The notes beneath the pieces are model-generated. The model had not been told where the DNA came from and made no database searches. It saw only the letters and a program-made list of their open reading frames with translations. Positions 21,901-35,200 of a DNA stretch of 64,000 nt are shown in pieces (the stretch's first letter is position 1; every line of letters starts with the position of its first letter). Source of the DNA: Temnopleurus reevesii (lineage: Eukaryota > Echinodermata > Echinoidea > Temnopleuroida > Temnopleuridae); assembly GCA_036244855.1 (NCBI GenBank), contig BQKZ01000362.1, forward strand, positions 4,497-68,496, read 5' to 3'. The position numbers and the translations under genes are program-made.

Positions 21901-24095
21901 GGTATTGAGGTACAAAAAAATGAAAGGAACAAATTAATTATGAAGGGGAAAACTAGGGGAACAGAGGGGAAAATATTGAAAATATGAAAGCTTCAGTAAT
22001 GGCAGTCTCAATTTTCCTGTCAGACAGGACCATATTAGAAACTTCCTTCTGAAGCTATGAAGATTTTTATTGCACCACCCTATCCATGAAATATTCAGAT
22101 AAATATTACATGTATATATAATTTCAGAATATACCAGATGAGACAGTATGACAAAATAGAACTGAACCCCCCCCCCCTTGAAATTGATTTTGATTTAGCT
22201 GATGTTCAATCTTCTTCTGACTCAATGAATGAGAAGAATTTTCGACAGTTTACTAAATCAATGTATGTCTATCTACTCATCTATACTGAATGTTTAAAAA
22301 GAAAAAAATCTTTATTCAAATCATCAAAATAATGAATACATTTACAAAATCAAATAACAAAAAATAATGTTCACATAGTACATATATTATTCACAATGCA
22401 ACTGCACTTTGACATTTCCATGTATAACTTTTCTTTTTGTTTTTTCCCCATTCCATACCTCTTTTTCAAAACATATATGCAAACATTGTTTTGTTTTCTC
22501 CAGAAATAAATTCAAAATTTAAACATTGTAAATTGCAAGTAATCCGTAATTTAAAATAAAATCAATTTCTTCGTTTTCTGTCTGTTTGAAACCATAATGT
22601 ATTCCTTTTTTTTAAATTCATATATTTGTTGGAACAACTTTTTATATAGTTTTCATTGTATTTCCAGAATTTCTTTGTTCCCGCACATAAAAAAACTTAT
22701 GTATGATATCTCTAACTTGGTTGCAAATAAGATAATATATACTCCAATAATCCTCATTAATTTTGTAATTTCTTCATGCAATATAGATGCAATATTCAAT
22801 CTCGGAATGGATTCTGATTTTCATTGTGTTTTATATTTTGTTCAGTATTGTTGTTGCTCTTTGAAAAAAAGAATTTGTGACAGTACTTAGGGAATAATTT
22901 AGCTTAAGAGTTATGAAAAATAAAAAACACTATATGCATTTTTATGCTTAAAAATGTGTACCCAATTACACATTACACCAGAATAGTTATTCCCGTGACA
23001 AATTAATACAAAAGTCCTGAAGATAATGTCACAAACACATGATACTTTTTAGTGACTAATCTCGGTCTGATTACAAAAGTCATCAATTTCAATCTTGTCG
23101 GAATTTGATTCATTGTAGGGTTTCATATTGTCCTGCTACCTTGTGACAGTGAACTGGATCACATATTTCAACTCTACATGAACTGAATACATGAGTTCAA
23201 TGTTGACATGATACTCAACAAAGAAGCAGTCATTCTGTAATAGTGCTGATATCTGTTGTTATGGAAAAGGATAAATTTTGCACGAGAGGTGATGTATGTG
23301 CTGTTGAAGAGAGCCTCGCATGTTCTCAATTTTGTTTCGTGATAACTAAGCCATTTCTGGATCGATTTTATTCAAACAAACTGTGAACTTGAACTAATTT
23401 GCTGTTGAAAAACAGCATTTTGGTAACATTTTTACTGCAGCTCACAAAGTACTAGTTAAATATCTGAAGCACCATCCATCCCAAAGCTGATCTATATCCT
23501 AAAAGTAACAAAAACATTCATCTTATATAAAGTGCATATCTTATTTCAATGACCTTATCGAAAAAATAAGGTCGATGCAACATTTAACAAGTAAGTCCAA
23601 GATTATAGAATTTATCAAAAATTATTCACTTAGTGGTGAATTATATCACTTTGCTGAAACCTCTCTGAATTGTCCTTTTTTGTCTTCAGAGGGCTAAGTA
23701 TGCATTAACCAAGGCCTTTTCTATTTAGCTGCAACCCCTTTCTATCTCTCAAGGCATGATGTTCTGGAGTGAAGTCAACATATTACATGCATCTTCCATT
23801 TAACTAATTGCATGACCTCTTACAAATCCTAAAATATAGACTTGAAAATGATACTCTGTGCAATGATGAATGAATGAAAGTAATTTTATCAGACAGATGT
23901 CATGAAAAGGCAAAGAAAATGAGATTGTAAAGACAATACTTGCAGATAGACACAGTTTTTGTAAAAATGAGTAGCATTTTTTAATTTAATTGATTGACAC
24001 ATTGAACTTATCAATTAATCGTGGTCGTAGTTCATACAGTAGTTAAAAGTTTGCACTAGATGTGACACAAATATTTTGGTAATGAATAATAGAAA
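21901..24095. other. Non-coding; nothing firm
   Basis: AT-rich DNA with a C11 run at 22167-22177. GACCTTAT/ATAAGGTC forms a small hairpin at about 23551-23573. An open frame around the C run (LEIDFDLADVQSSSDSMNEK) has an upstream acceptor-like tract but no donor. No gene called. Confidence 0.5.
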
Positions 24096-24314
24096 CCAGG
24101 GGCAACTACACATGTACCACCGAGGGGAGGGTGTGAGGGGGGCGCGGGGGGTGTCCACCCTCCCACAGTATGGATATTTTTCATTTTTAGGGTTGCCAGC
24201 TGTTGATTTTAGGCATACTTTTATGCGTTTTTTAATCATTTTGTTTACTTGGCAGCCAAAGGGGAAGGGAGGTGGTTTGAACACCGCCCCCCCCCCACCT
24301 AGATCTGCCACTGG
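24096..24314. mobile_element. GC-rich MITE, possibly hAT-type, ~219 bp
   Basis: The ends are CCAGGGGCAACTA and the reverse complement of CCAGTGGCAGATCTAGG, imperfect inverted repeats starting CAGxGGC as in many hAT elements. G-rich then C-rich arms (including C10 at 24287-24296) would pair. An exact 8-bp target duplication is not clear (flanks ATAGAAAC and GAAAAACT). There is no transposase frame. Confidence 0.45.
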
Positions 24315-24509
24315 AAAAACTGTGCATCCTTTTTATCCATACATCCCTGAATTAAATTAATCCTCTATTGTTGCAAGGTCTGCAGGGAGGAAGCTTTATA
24401 ACACTAAAGTAGTTTGAAAGAGGTTCATGCAGGTGGTGAAGAATATTTGAAGATAAATGTAATGGTTGTTGTCTCACGATGTGCAAACCTAGAACGTTAG
24501 TAGAATGAT

Positions 24510-24543
24510 GTTTCGGCTGCTTTATAATGCTAGCCTTCATCAG
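24510..24543 (-). ncRNA. Hammerhead ribozyme core of a Penelope-like element relic
   Basis: Read on the - strand: CUGAUGA (24543-24537), one A, stem strand GGCU (24535-24532), a 13-nt loop, AGCC (24518-24515), then GAAAC (24514-24510). That is the conserved hammerhead core with an intact stem II. Hammerheads of this compact type are known from the terminal repeats of Penelope-like retroelements. Stem I and the cleavage site cannot be paired convincingly, so activity is doubtful. The rest of the element, including reverse transcriptase, is absent nearby. Confidence 0.6.
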
Positions 24544-24741
24544 ACTATAATGAAAATAGACCATGCTGCGCGTGCCTTAATATTGACATGGGAGAGGCCC
24601 GGAGCAATAGGGTGCACCCTGTTCCTAGCGTCGTGATTGGTTATTGCAGTTCATTTAGAACTAAAGTGGTTGTCCTGGGTTAGCAAGACTTATTATCAGT
24701 TTTTTCATGATACAGAAAGTTGATCTGATATTCTTTTCCAG

Positions 24742-24833
24742 GTACAGAAAAAAAGTCTTCACTCCTTTCTGCGAGATACCTGGATTATTCTGTAAAAGAC
24801 TTTATAGAGGATTTGATGTCTATGAATATTGTG
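24742..24833 (+). CDS. Candidate coding exon, unknown protein (+ strand)
   Basis: The acceptor CTGATATTCTTTTCCAG and donor TTGTG|GTAGGC bound 92 bp. The preferred frame is two bases then 30 codons, TEKKSSLLSARYLDYSVKDF then IEDLMSMNIV, phase 1 in and phase 0 out. A second frame is also open (YRKKVFTPFCEIPGL...), so frame choice is not proven. Out-phase 0 fits the exon at 32179-32225, which in turn fits 37795-37943. Family not recognised. Confidence 0.4.
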
Positions 24834-27800
24834 GTAGGCTGTGGTTTAATATATATGTAAATGAACATGAAAATATGCATAGCATGTGTTATTTTTAGAT
24901 GGAATAAACTTCAGAAAGCAAGAATAGAAATCTTTTATGACAGCTGTTTTAATGTTCTTTTTTTTAAAACAGTGTTTTCTCCATGAATGATTTACATTTT
25001 TACAGACCACAAATAACAGAAGGATACCTATCTCATAACTCCTTCCCCATACTGTAGATCTTTTTCATTTTAGATTGATATGAATATGATAATTTCATGT
25101 AGACCTAGTTTCACGTTTCATATTTGTAGTCTATATGTTTATATTTGCTGTGCTCATTTTAGAAGTAAAAAGGAGATTTTACCGGAGAATCGTCTCCTAC
25201 GATATAGTTGCAATTATCCATAGGAACTCATAAAAGCAGGGCGTGGTACTTCATAATCGCACTTCCTATTGTTTCCCCAACTCCGGAGCCGTTCCTATTA
25301 GAAGGTAAGTGATGGAAACAACACCAGTAATTGAAGTGCACTGAACAGCATGTAAGTTGTCAAGGGCAATGTTATGCAAAACAATTTGAAATTAGGAAAG
25401 GTAATTAGAGTAATAATTCAAGCTTGATCCATTGTAACCTGTACGTCATAGGTAATGGGGATCACTGTTGAAAGCACAGGACAAACAAAGGTGGAGTAAA
25501 TGGATTAGAATTAGTTTTAATCATTGACCAAGTGAAGAGGAAATGTAAAGGAAATGACGTTGAAACTTGTACACATTGTGCTAGATGGAAGGAGGTCCAT
25601 TACCTCATGAATCTGATATTTTCTCTCAAGTCACTAAATAGAAATCACATTAGAATATTTGAGCCTGCCAGTACAGTCATCAGATAAATTTTCCAGCTAG
25701 AATAAAACAGTGACTTTTAATGAAAGTCCATCACAAATAGACATGTCATATGAAACATAAGACAGTGACAAGAGACTTTTAAGAACATCAAGTTAGATTA
25801 GTACAACCTGTGTCAGGGGACAAGATAAAGGTTAGGATAGTTTTCAGAACATTGCCCAGGGTATTGTTGTGTAATACCCTTGTGGATTTATGAAGGGAAA
25901 TTCCCTTCTTCTGTGATGGGGCACAGCACAGAACCTCATGTCCTTATACGGAGATTCTTTATTCTTTAAGATATAACTCACCTGCATGATAGGCAGTTAT
26001 GATATTACAAAGCCAATATCATCACATATATGTCATCATTATCTGATAATGATTTCCGCTCATTATTTGATATACACCTGGTATCATCAAACATGATTCA
26101 TTGATTTTCCTGAGGTCATTCTTGCATAACACCCAGGTTGTGATTATAAAGGGAAACCCCCTTTTTTGGATAGGGACACACCACAGGATTAATTGTTCTT
26201 TTGGGATTCATCTTGAGGTCAAGTAGTCTCAAGATTCTAACCTTCGTTAAGATGAATCATGAATAAGACTAAAAATAATGCATAGCTGTTCCTTGGAGGA
26301 CTTCCTCCAAGGCTGTTCAACATGCAACATTTTTACTTAAAAAGTCTGAAATTTCTATCAACTTCAGGCTGGTCCAATGTAGCATGTAAATTCACACTCA
26401 AAAAAGTTTTTCTTTGCTGAAATTTCTATTATTCAATTTTCAAATGATTGCAAAAATGTTTAGATATTCAAACCATACATAAAAAGCAATTCTTGCAGTA
26501 CTGAGCAGTCTTGTGAAGAGATATATTTAAAAAAAAATGCTGTATTTGCATTTCTAACATTTTGCCAAATATTTTCTTCTAGGTAACCCGCAAGCCCCCA
26601 CTGTCAGTTTACTCTTGACATCTTGCGCCAAGAAGATCAAGCTGATCTAAAAGAGTACCAAATGATGTATCCAAGTCTGGGCTTGATTTATCTGACAATA
26701 AATGATGGTGATAATGATACTGGATATCTATAAAGCCCCACATTTACTGAAATAAGTGCTGAAGGTACTGGTGACTTTAGAAGATTAACCATGTGTAGTA
26801 GTGGTGTTTGTTGTTTCACCAGTTTGGGCTTGTATCAAATATACGTACAAGATCGATCAAAGTATGGAGAATGTGCACTCATTGAAAGTTTGAATTAGTA
26901 TTGAAAATCTATCACTTTGCCTGATTCCTTTGGTCTGAAAGTTTCCATTGGATTATCCTAGTGACCTAGGAAGGGTGTGTGATTAATAAGAGGTTATCCT
27001 GAAGTTGGACAACCGCATCCTTGCATCGCGTGTACCTACACGTGCGTCCGCATCTGACAAGCACAGATTGGATTCTGTGCATACATTGATTTGCATCAAA
27101 AGTGAGGGGGAAGCAATGCCCCCCCCCCCTCCTCATCATGTGAGATTGAGTAAATGATGAGGGGTCATTCTTCACCATTACTCTCCTTTGAGACACTGAG
27201 TCCAATCTGGTCCGGGCACCATATTTAATCAAATCCTCTCTTTCCTCTTTCTTACAATTCCCTTCAAAGATTTCTTCTGTGTTGTTTTGTAGGTTTATTT
27301 CTTACATTCCATCTTCCCGTTTTCCCTAACTATTGCCTTCCTCTTTCTCCTTCGGTATTAATCTCTCCTTAGATTATTTCCAATTAGTCTTGGTACTTGG
27401 TTAAAATTCCCATCAAAATGCTCCAAACAAGGAATTCAAATGGAGGTGAGGTCGATAGGAGAGTTCAATTTTTTTTTTAGTCTGGAGGCGGGNTGTTTGT
27501 TAGAAAGTGGTAACCGAATACACAGTCTCAATAAGATTATATTATATGGAATAGATTTTCTTATGAAGTGTCTTTCTCTCCAGCTTCCTCTCTCTCTCTC
27601 TCTCTCTGCCTACCTCTTTTTGTAATAAAAAGAGAGTTTTTTTACTGCTTTTTCCACATTTTTATTCTTCTCTGCTTCAATGTATTTGATGAATTGTGGC
27701 ATCCTTGAAATCCAATTATGATACTCACATGGCAGTCCTGGTGAAGGCGAGTTATTTTCAGATTTTCATTCTACTGGCATTGTGTCTTTATCGTCCATCT

Positions 27801-29706
27801 CATATCTTCTTACATTGCATCTTCTGTCTTGGAGATTTTTCTAAAAAGATTTTACTTGTTTTCTTACATGTTTCTATTTTTGGTGTTTTAATTTTTAATC
27901 AGCTTTCTTCTTTTTCTTTAGTTTGGCAGGATAAATGTTTCTAAAATTATATCATGACGAAATATTTAAAAAGTTTCTAGAAAACATCTTTGATATTCAA
28001 TCAGTGTATTCTGCAGTGATTATTGTGTTGATAGGATATGTATAGTGTTGAAAGCACATTTTAGACAATGTTTTACACAAATCAATTAATTTTCTTTTCT
28101 TTTCATGCATCCTATCGATAATTGAATAATTAAGATTGAACCATGCCGGATGCTTTTTTAACTAATTTGAATGAATCATGATTAGGTTACACTGTAGTGA
28201 TTACTAGGAGTAAGTAAATTGATACAAGATACCTTTGTATTATGCTTTCTACTTTCATGCCCTTCCATGTATTTCCATCCCTGTTTGTGAGTATTGCTTT
28301 TTGGCATTTTCAGGATTCAGTGACAAAAACACATACCTCATTTTTTTTTTAATGGGCTTTTGGGTATAAAAATGTTTAGAAAAGGGAAACCTTTCTAAGA
28401 TACACCATGGGATCGAATGTTTCTTATCATAACAAAAGAAATTTGTCCTTTGAATTATCTTTTTATAAGTTTAATAGAAATGTGGATAAATATTTTTGAA
28501 CACATTTGTTTAAAAATCACCAAATTTTAGTTACGTCTTTGAATTTGCGTTCGACTTAATTTTTCGGAAATAGTCTATATCATGTTCTTGATAGATTTCT
28601 ATTGATAAACTTTTTGGTTTAGATTTCAATGTTGTTGCTAAATGTGCATTGCCCTTTGAGAACAATACCTAATAATTATAATGAAAATTAATTTTTAGAG
28701 CTCTACATGTATTAATACACACATTATATCCAACTAATTGTTAGTAGCTCTGTTTATACTCGATTATTCAAATTACCCCGGTTTACTTTGGAGGCTACAT
28801 CTCCTAGCTCTCATGAGGAAGGCTGATATGCTTCAGTAGAACAAATGCTGTTTTGATTTATTTTTGAAGGTATTTTGGGATAGAGATCTTGTTTAGATTT
28901 TCAAAGATTTGGATCGTGATACCAAAGGCATTGACACTAAGATATTGTTTTAATGTCATTATTCAAAGCATCAGTGTATCCCTAGCCTGTAGCTACACCA
29001 ATTAAGCATGTATATACAATGAAGCTTTCAAATTTTATTTAAAAGCTCAGCATTAATAACTCTTAATTGCTTGAACAAAGCCCTGGAATGTAAACAGATC
29101 AAACAAAAATGTTGTTTTATTTATCCACATTTCTTTTATTTGTGTTGGCCTGAAAGATCTGTAAGAAAAATACGCAACTCTCTTGTAAGACGACGCAGCT
29201 TAAGTTTTATGAAATTATAAAGAGTTTCATATTCGCATATGACTCTCTGAATCTCAACACATGTGGCACCCTAATTTATTTGCCTCTCATTCGTTGAGCT
29301 TTGATTTTCTAGAACTTTGAGTTTTAGGTGCAAGAGACCTTTATTACTAAAACATCTTTATTTGGGACAAAGATGTTTATTGAAATTAGTCATCAGGTCA
29401 GCCTATGTTTGCTTGCATGTAAAAAGTTAAGTATCCCAAACTAATGGAAGTTTTGTGATGATGTTTGTACTTGATATGTAGTGCATGCTATCTATATTGC
29501 AGGGTTATGATGCCTTATATCAGCTTTTCGAAATAGGGAGAATATTACCACCTTCTTTTTAGGCCGCTACTCCCATTTCCCTCTTGAAGTTTTGCATTTT
29601 TCTGACACAGAATCTCGGTTTCATCCCAAAATAGAAAAACTGTGTCTCTTAAATTCAATTTGCCGCTCTGTTGGCACATATGTAGTGCATGCCAAGATAA
29701 TTACAG
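24834..29706. other. Non-coding; possible promoter/first exon near 25230-25304
   Basis: CATAAAAGCAGG (about 25228-25239) resembles a TATA box about 75 bp before a strong donor AGAAG|GTAAGTGATG (GT at 25305-25306), so a short untranslated first exon is possible. Elsewhere: C11 at 27119-27129, one N at 27493, a TC run at about 27588-27608, and a diverged direct repeat (GGGAAATTCCCTTCTTCTGT near 25900, similar near 26150). No gene is called. Confidence 0.35.
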
Positions 29707-30390
29707 TTCCATCTCATGATAATGGTTCCCAGGTCAGTGTGATACATTCTCACTTCTACTAAGACAGTCTGCTAAACTCGAGCTTGGTGCTCACACATAA
29801 GAAGCTGATCATTTAAAACGATGTCAGTTCAGTGTCATGATAATGATTCCCAGGTCAGTGCAACGCATTCTCACTGCCACTAAGATAGTCTGCTAAACTG
29901 GAGCTAGAAGCAGATCATTTAAAACAATGTTACAATGTTGTTCCATCTCACGGTAATGGTTCCCAGGTCAGTGCGATACATTCTCACTGCTACTAGGATA
30001 GTCTGCTAAACTGGAGCTTGGTGCATAGTGCGCAAGAAGCAGATTGTACTACATTGAAAACAATGTTAGTTCCGTCTCATGTTAATGGGTCCCAGGTCAG
30101 TGCGATACATTCTCACTGCTACTAGGATAGTCTGCTAAACTGGAGCTTGGTGCACACACATAAGAAGCAGATACATCGAAAACAGTGTCAGTTCCCTGTC
30201 ATGATAGTAGGGACTTTTAGCAAAAAAGACGGGAGTGCCGATCACAACGTTAGCTCTAAGGTCCATTCAAGAAGTAGCGTTGTATTGGTGCACCCTTCTG
30301 GAACGGACCTTAGAGCTTACGTTGTGATCGGCCCTCCCGTCTTCTATGCTAAAGGTCCGTAATGATTCCTAGGTCAACGTAATGTCTGCT
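29707..30390. repeat. Tandem array of ~120-bp units, five copies
   Basis: Copies start at 29707, 29828, 29941, 30070 and 30192 with lengths near 121, 113, 129 and 122. Each contains TGGTTCCCAGGTCAGTG or a close variant, CATTCTCACT, GTCTGCTAAACTGGAGC and AGAAGCAGAT. The fifth copy is interrupted by a foldback element (30208-30361) and resumes with ATGATTCCTAGGTCA before decaying. Confidence 0.85.
30208..30361. mobile_element. TA-flanked foldback element inside the tandem array
   Basis: Arms of 38 nt (30227-30264 and 30305-30342; e.g. GCCGATCACAACGT) are inverted with two mismatches. The outer ends TAGGGACTTTTAGCA and TGCTAAAGGTCCGTA are also inverted, and both carry TA. TA flanks suggest a Tc1/mariner-type non-autonomous element. 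Comparison with intact array units shows it splits one unit, so it inserted after the array formed. Confidence 0.75.
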
Positions 30391-31484
30391 TGCTTCCAAA
30401 AGAATATGTTTACAATGCAGATATCTATAACCAGAGATTTACATACATTATAAATTTACCAATATGATGTGAGAAGGAGATACTCTTAAACTTATCAGAT
30501 GTTTCTCAGCTACATGGCTTTTGTGTAAACAGAATAATTAAGCTTTGTGAAGTGTGTTTTCAAAGAAATTTACTACCTTTTTTCACCGATCTTTACAGAC
30601 CTACCAGGTCAGCTAAGCTGCTTTTTTTTAGAGCCTGGTTCTTCTCAGTGCATGTCAACTGGGTATTTTAATTTATCTTGAATATTTGGTCCAACATCTT
30701 TACACTTTATTTTGCAATTCTCAAAATTCATTACTGCATGCAGCGGTTCACTTCCCCGATATCAAAATAGGTTTGTGGAGATTTTGGAGAATGATATGAA
30801 TAATTTCAAGTCAAAATGAGCAGTGCATACTATGCCCCAGCTGAACTCATCCTTTGTCAGGGAGCATGCTCATAGAATCAACACCAGTTTCACATACCAA
30901 ATGTTTTTCAAACATATTTCTTAGAAGATCTAGAGTACTCATTAACAATCCTAATTCTATCAAGCCATTTGATAGTAACAAGTTGTGTAACACCTCTTGA
31001 AGTGTCTTAAGATTGGCTCTCATTTGTGAAGTGAAGTGACAGTTGATTCTTATCAGACCGTGTCTTGACAGCCGTCCGGTTGATCAATACACTCCAAATC
31101 TTGAGAGCCATCAATTTCTCAAAATAGATGTTGTCAGTTAATGGTTTTCTAAATTTGTCTCATGTGCCTAGCTAGACCTCTAATCATAGATTTAGATAAA
31201 TTAAAGATTCCAGAATTAGACATTATGTTTCTTTTAAGATTTAACTCGGGCTATTTTTAACTCCAATAAATCTTAGATTAGATTTTTTTTCCCTTCAAAA
31301 TACAGGATACCAAGAATTGAGACTGGATTGAAGGTTGTTGTTCTTCTGCTCACTTCACATCTATCTTCAATAAACCAGAGCAGCTCATTAGGCAAACTAT
31401 TCCTGCCTACTGTCAAGTAAGTGTGACAAGAAGTAGGCTTTGCAGGGAATAATTTTACTTTAATTTCACATTTGATCACCAGTC

Positions 31485-31655
31485 GTAGGGGGTGTTGTTC
31501 AAAAGTTGCAATTAATTGCAAGTTGCAGTTGATATGAAAGTGCCAATAAAAATCATTGTCTCATGCATGACTTGTTAAATGTGCATACCGTGCGAGAATG
31601 AAAATGCTCGTTACAATTTGCAAAGTTTCAGTTGATTTGCAATTGATTTTGACCG
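31485..31655. mobile_element. Decayed copy of the PIF/Harbinger-type MITE
   Basis: It starts GGGGGTGTTGTTCAAA and ends with TTGATTTGCAATTGATTTTGA. The interior keeps segments seen in the copy at 47231-47406, in inverted order (AATCATTGTCTCATGC, AATGAAAATGCTCG, ACAATTTGCAAAG). The right terminal CAACACC appears lost. GTA occurs at both borders. Confidence 0.6.
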
Positions 31656-32178
31656 TAGACCTTGAGGAAACTTTTTGAATTTTTTACTATACAGTTCTAT
31701 GTAAAAATGTTCCAACACGAAATATATTTGTATAGCTATCATGCTAAAATGCATAGCAAATTGCGATGCGATACCAGGAAAATTATGCCCTGCTTTGATT
31801 TGCATGTTGATGTGCCAGTTGATATATATAACCCACGATGCTTTCGCGCAAATGTGCCTTATTACGTCACAGCTATGTTTTATTCATCTGTGACGAGACC
31901 CAGTGCACAACCCCAATTTGTCATTTTCCTCATTTTAATGTTCGCTCACTCATCTGTGACGAGCCCACTTGTGTGGTGTACTATTATTGGTGTAATTTGT
32001 AATGTATTGAGTTAACTGAAATTGAAACTGATTTAAAAATGAGTGAGTGAATGTAGCAGATAATTTTACCTGTATTTCCAGTCGACCATGACAAGGGGCA
32101 CAGACTTTAATCAATATCTCCATATTGGTTTTTACTTTTATCATTTACCCGACAATGAAAACACATTTTTATTCTTAG

Positions 32179-32225
32179 AAACTTCAATCATCAAGATTAT
32201 ATTCTTCTCATGCAAAGAATTACCG
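32179..32225 (+). CDS. Candidate 47-bp coding exon (+ strand)
   Basis: Acceptor ACATTTTTATTCTTAG and donor ACCG|GTAAGC. All three frames are open, as expected for so short a piece. The phase-0 frame, KLQSSRLYSSHAKNY plus CG, would join in phase to 24742-24833 before it and to 37795-37943 after it (CG|G gives Arg). The phase agreement is the main support. Confidence 0.3.
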
Positions 32226-35200
32226 GTAAGCATTGGGCCGATCAACCTCAAGATGGAAGAGTGAGTTCATATCTTTGGAAGATAGAGACTTGCTCTGCGG
32301 GTGCACACATTCAGCTTACTTTGAGTTTCATTGAATGTATACTACGTAGATCATTATTTGTAGATTCAAATACATGTATTACAAGGTGCCGGAATAAGGA
32401 ATGGGTAGTCTGTGTAATATTCTGATTTGGTGAATGAAAATGGGGAAAATGATTGTTGCGGACAAGCACTTACAGCCACTAACAAAGCAGTGATTTGATT
32501 AGAGGCGCTAGAACCATTTTTAAAGCATGCTCTGCCGGAACTCCTCACCTGAATTCAAAGCTTAATGTTGGCAATGTATTTGATATTCCATCGCTCTCTG
32601 ATTTTGTGGATTGTCAAGAAACACACGTGAATAGCTTTAATACTATGACATCCAGAAGGGTGATTTGATTAACTACGTTGCAGGTTGGTTTTTCTAGACA
32701 TGAATTGTATCAATATCTAGGGAATTTATATATGATATAAGTTTACACTGATGTTAGTTTATGGGGATTTATAGGGTTAGTATGTACTTTAAATCTGTAA
32801 TTAAGTCAGGATTTCTCAAAATAGTGGAGTGGACTCCCATTGGTCTTTTGGGACTGTGGGTGTACAATGAATGTACATGGACGAGTGCGTTAGCGGGGAT
32901 TGTGCAACAACATTGTGAACACCCAAGAGTACACTGCATAAAAACTAATATTAAGAGCATAAAAATGTGCATTGTGTGCGCGAATAGATTCACGCTCTCT
33001 CTCACTCTCGCCAGTGCGCTTCTGAAAAAAAAAAACGCCCTTGCCCATGATTCATTGGTGTTTATTTCATTGGCTACACTCTTAGACCCATTTAATGTTG
33101 AATAACAATAATAATAAAAATGATTATGATAATAATACATGTTGCAAATATCAATTGTGTAATGTAGTCAAGGCACTTTGTATTATTAATACTCTGACTT
33201 TAGTTTGTCAACACCAGCACTCCAGCATTCTCTTTCAAACTATAATTTTCATCTCTTTTAATCTTGAAATATGTATCATTATTTGTCATTTTTATTCATA
33301 TTTTCATCATTATCATCATTATCATCATCATCATCATAATCATTATTATTATCATTCATCATCATCTTTATATTTTTTTCTTTGGTTTTCCAAATAAAGA
33401 AGTTCACATCTTCATGAGATAGCTTGATATGAATACGAGTCTGTTGACATGCTTTAGAGTTCTTATTGTCAGTTGAACCCAACCTCCTGCTAGTGTAAGA
33501 CCTAAGGTTTGTCGCGTTAGGATTAATGAACTGTGATATTTGAGTCCCACACTGCATTAGCGTTGGGAGACAATGTCTATTGTGTTGTTTGACGTCATTC
33601 TGATTTAATAAAAGCAGGCTGGTAAGAAATGGACATTTCATTTTGTATAGAAAATTGTTGGCCTGCCTGTTTCCATACTATTTACTGCTCTGCAAGTCAG
33701 TATTCTTTCATTACCCGCTATCACTATAAAGCTGAGAATGTTAGGATTATAGTGGCATCACTGGGTCATATCCATTGTTCTGGACTTTATAGTGATAATA
33801 GGTGGCAAAGTATTCTTAAGTACTGCATTTTATAGTATACATATGTCTTTCATTTTGTAATATTATCTTTCTCTGTTTTCTTTTTTCTTTCTTTACCCTC
33901 TCTCTAATTCTCTATTTCTCATTGTAAAAGGCATAGTTGCAAGTAGCATCAATAAAACAAATATTTGACAAATTTTTATTTAAAAAGCTGTTCATTATTA
34001 TTGTTATAAATGCTTTGTATATCATTGTATGATAATGAACATCTTCAGACTTTTATCAAAGATAAAAAAAAGCCATACATTTAATTTTACAGCCATTATG
34101 AAAGTCTACTTCAAATGGTATGTGCATGTTGCTGGGGAGATAACTTGGTGTGCACATTATCTGATGGTAGAATTCATTAGGCAGCTTTGGCAACAAATAA
34201 ACATATGTCTACCTTGAGTGGATAACATTGTTCTCATTATGTTCTGTTGATAAAAGGACGGCAGACTGTCCGGTGAGTTAATTAGCACCCCTTAACGAGA
34301 TCTTGCCTTCACGGCAGCTAGCCTGCATCATTCATGCCATTCATTTGGAGGCTGGTATTGTCCTCTCGCTGAAAGGAAATATTATGCACATTTTAATTGG
34401 CCAAGAGAATGTATACCATTTCATAGAAATACTGACTGATTTGTCAATAATAAATCAGAATTTATTTTGGTATTCAATAATATTTTTTAGAAGGCAGAGT
34501 GCAATCTTGATTCCATATTTCCTTATTGGAAAACTGATTTGCACTTTTTCTAACAAATTCTTTGTCAATTTATATGCTAATTTTCACATAGTTGTTGGTT
34601 GTTAAACCTTAATGTACAGATACATGGAAAGTAATTTATTTCTTAAAATCATTTTCATGTGACACATTTGTGTTTATGGGCTTCACTAACACATTTAGAA
34701 TGGATACAACTTAGAAACAGATTTTCTGTGTAATGCAGTGATTATTTTCATGTAGGAGCTTAAGATTTACTCTTCATTTCACTAAAAATTTATCATCTTG
34801 AGCGAGGGTTTTCAGTCTTGTAATTAGAAAATAATAACTTTGGGTTGTCCACCAGAATGGTCAATTGAGAAGGGACGGATTTCCTGCCATTTTCCAGTTA
34901 GAGGATGTCTCCCTTGTCCGGGATTGGAAGTACCAATTTCCTCCCGAAGACTGGCTTCAATCCTTGAAGTCTTCCGGTCTATAAATGATGGATGTTGATG
35001 AATGATTTTATTGGAGATGATACAATGCAGGAGGGTCAATGTTCAAGAGGGTTGTCAAGTTATCAGGATCATCAAGGATGGTTGTAGAATGCAAATCAGG
35101 TTACTGCGTTCATTCTCATGTCCGATGTATTTGTTTAATTGTCTTGCCCATGTTAAGAACCAGTGATAAAGCATCTCGAATCTGTTCAAACAATGTAGAA

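Noticed and set aside
21577..21987. Open frames across the N run
   Set aside because: They consist almost entirely of unknown residues.
31306..31416. Exon-like + block with acceptor and CAA|GTAAGT donor, 36 open codons
   Set aside because: It is phase 2 in and out, which breaks the in-phase chain 24742-32179-37795, and one open frame of this length in AT-rich DNA is not unusual. It remains possible.
33095..33641. 100- and 120-codon frames rich in His/Tyr/Asn or Asp/Asn
   Set aside because: Products of the ATC/ATT microsatellite.
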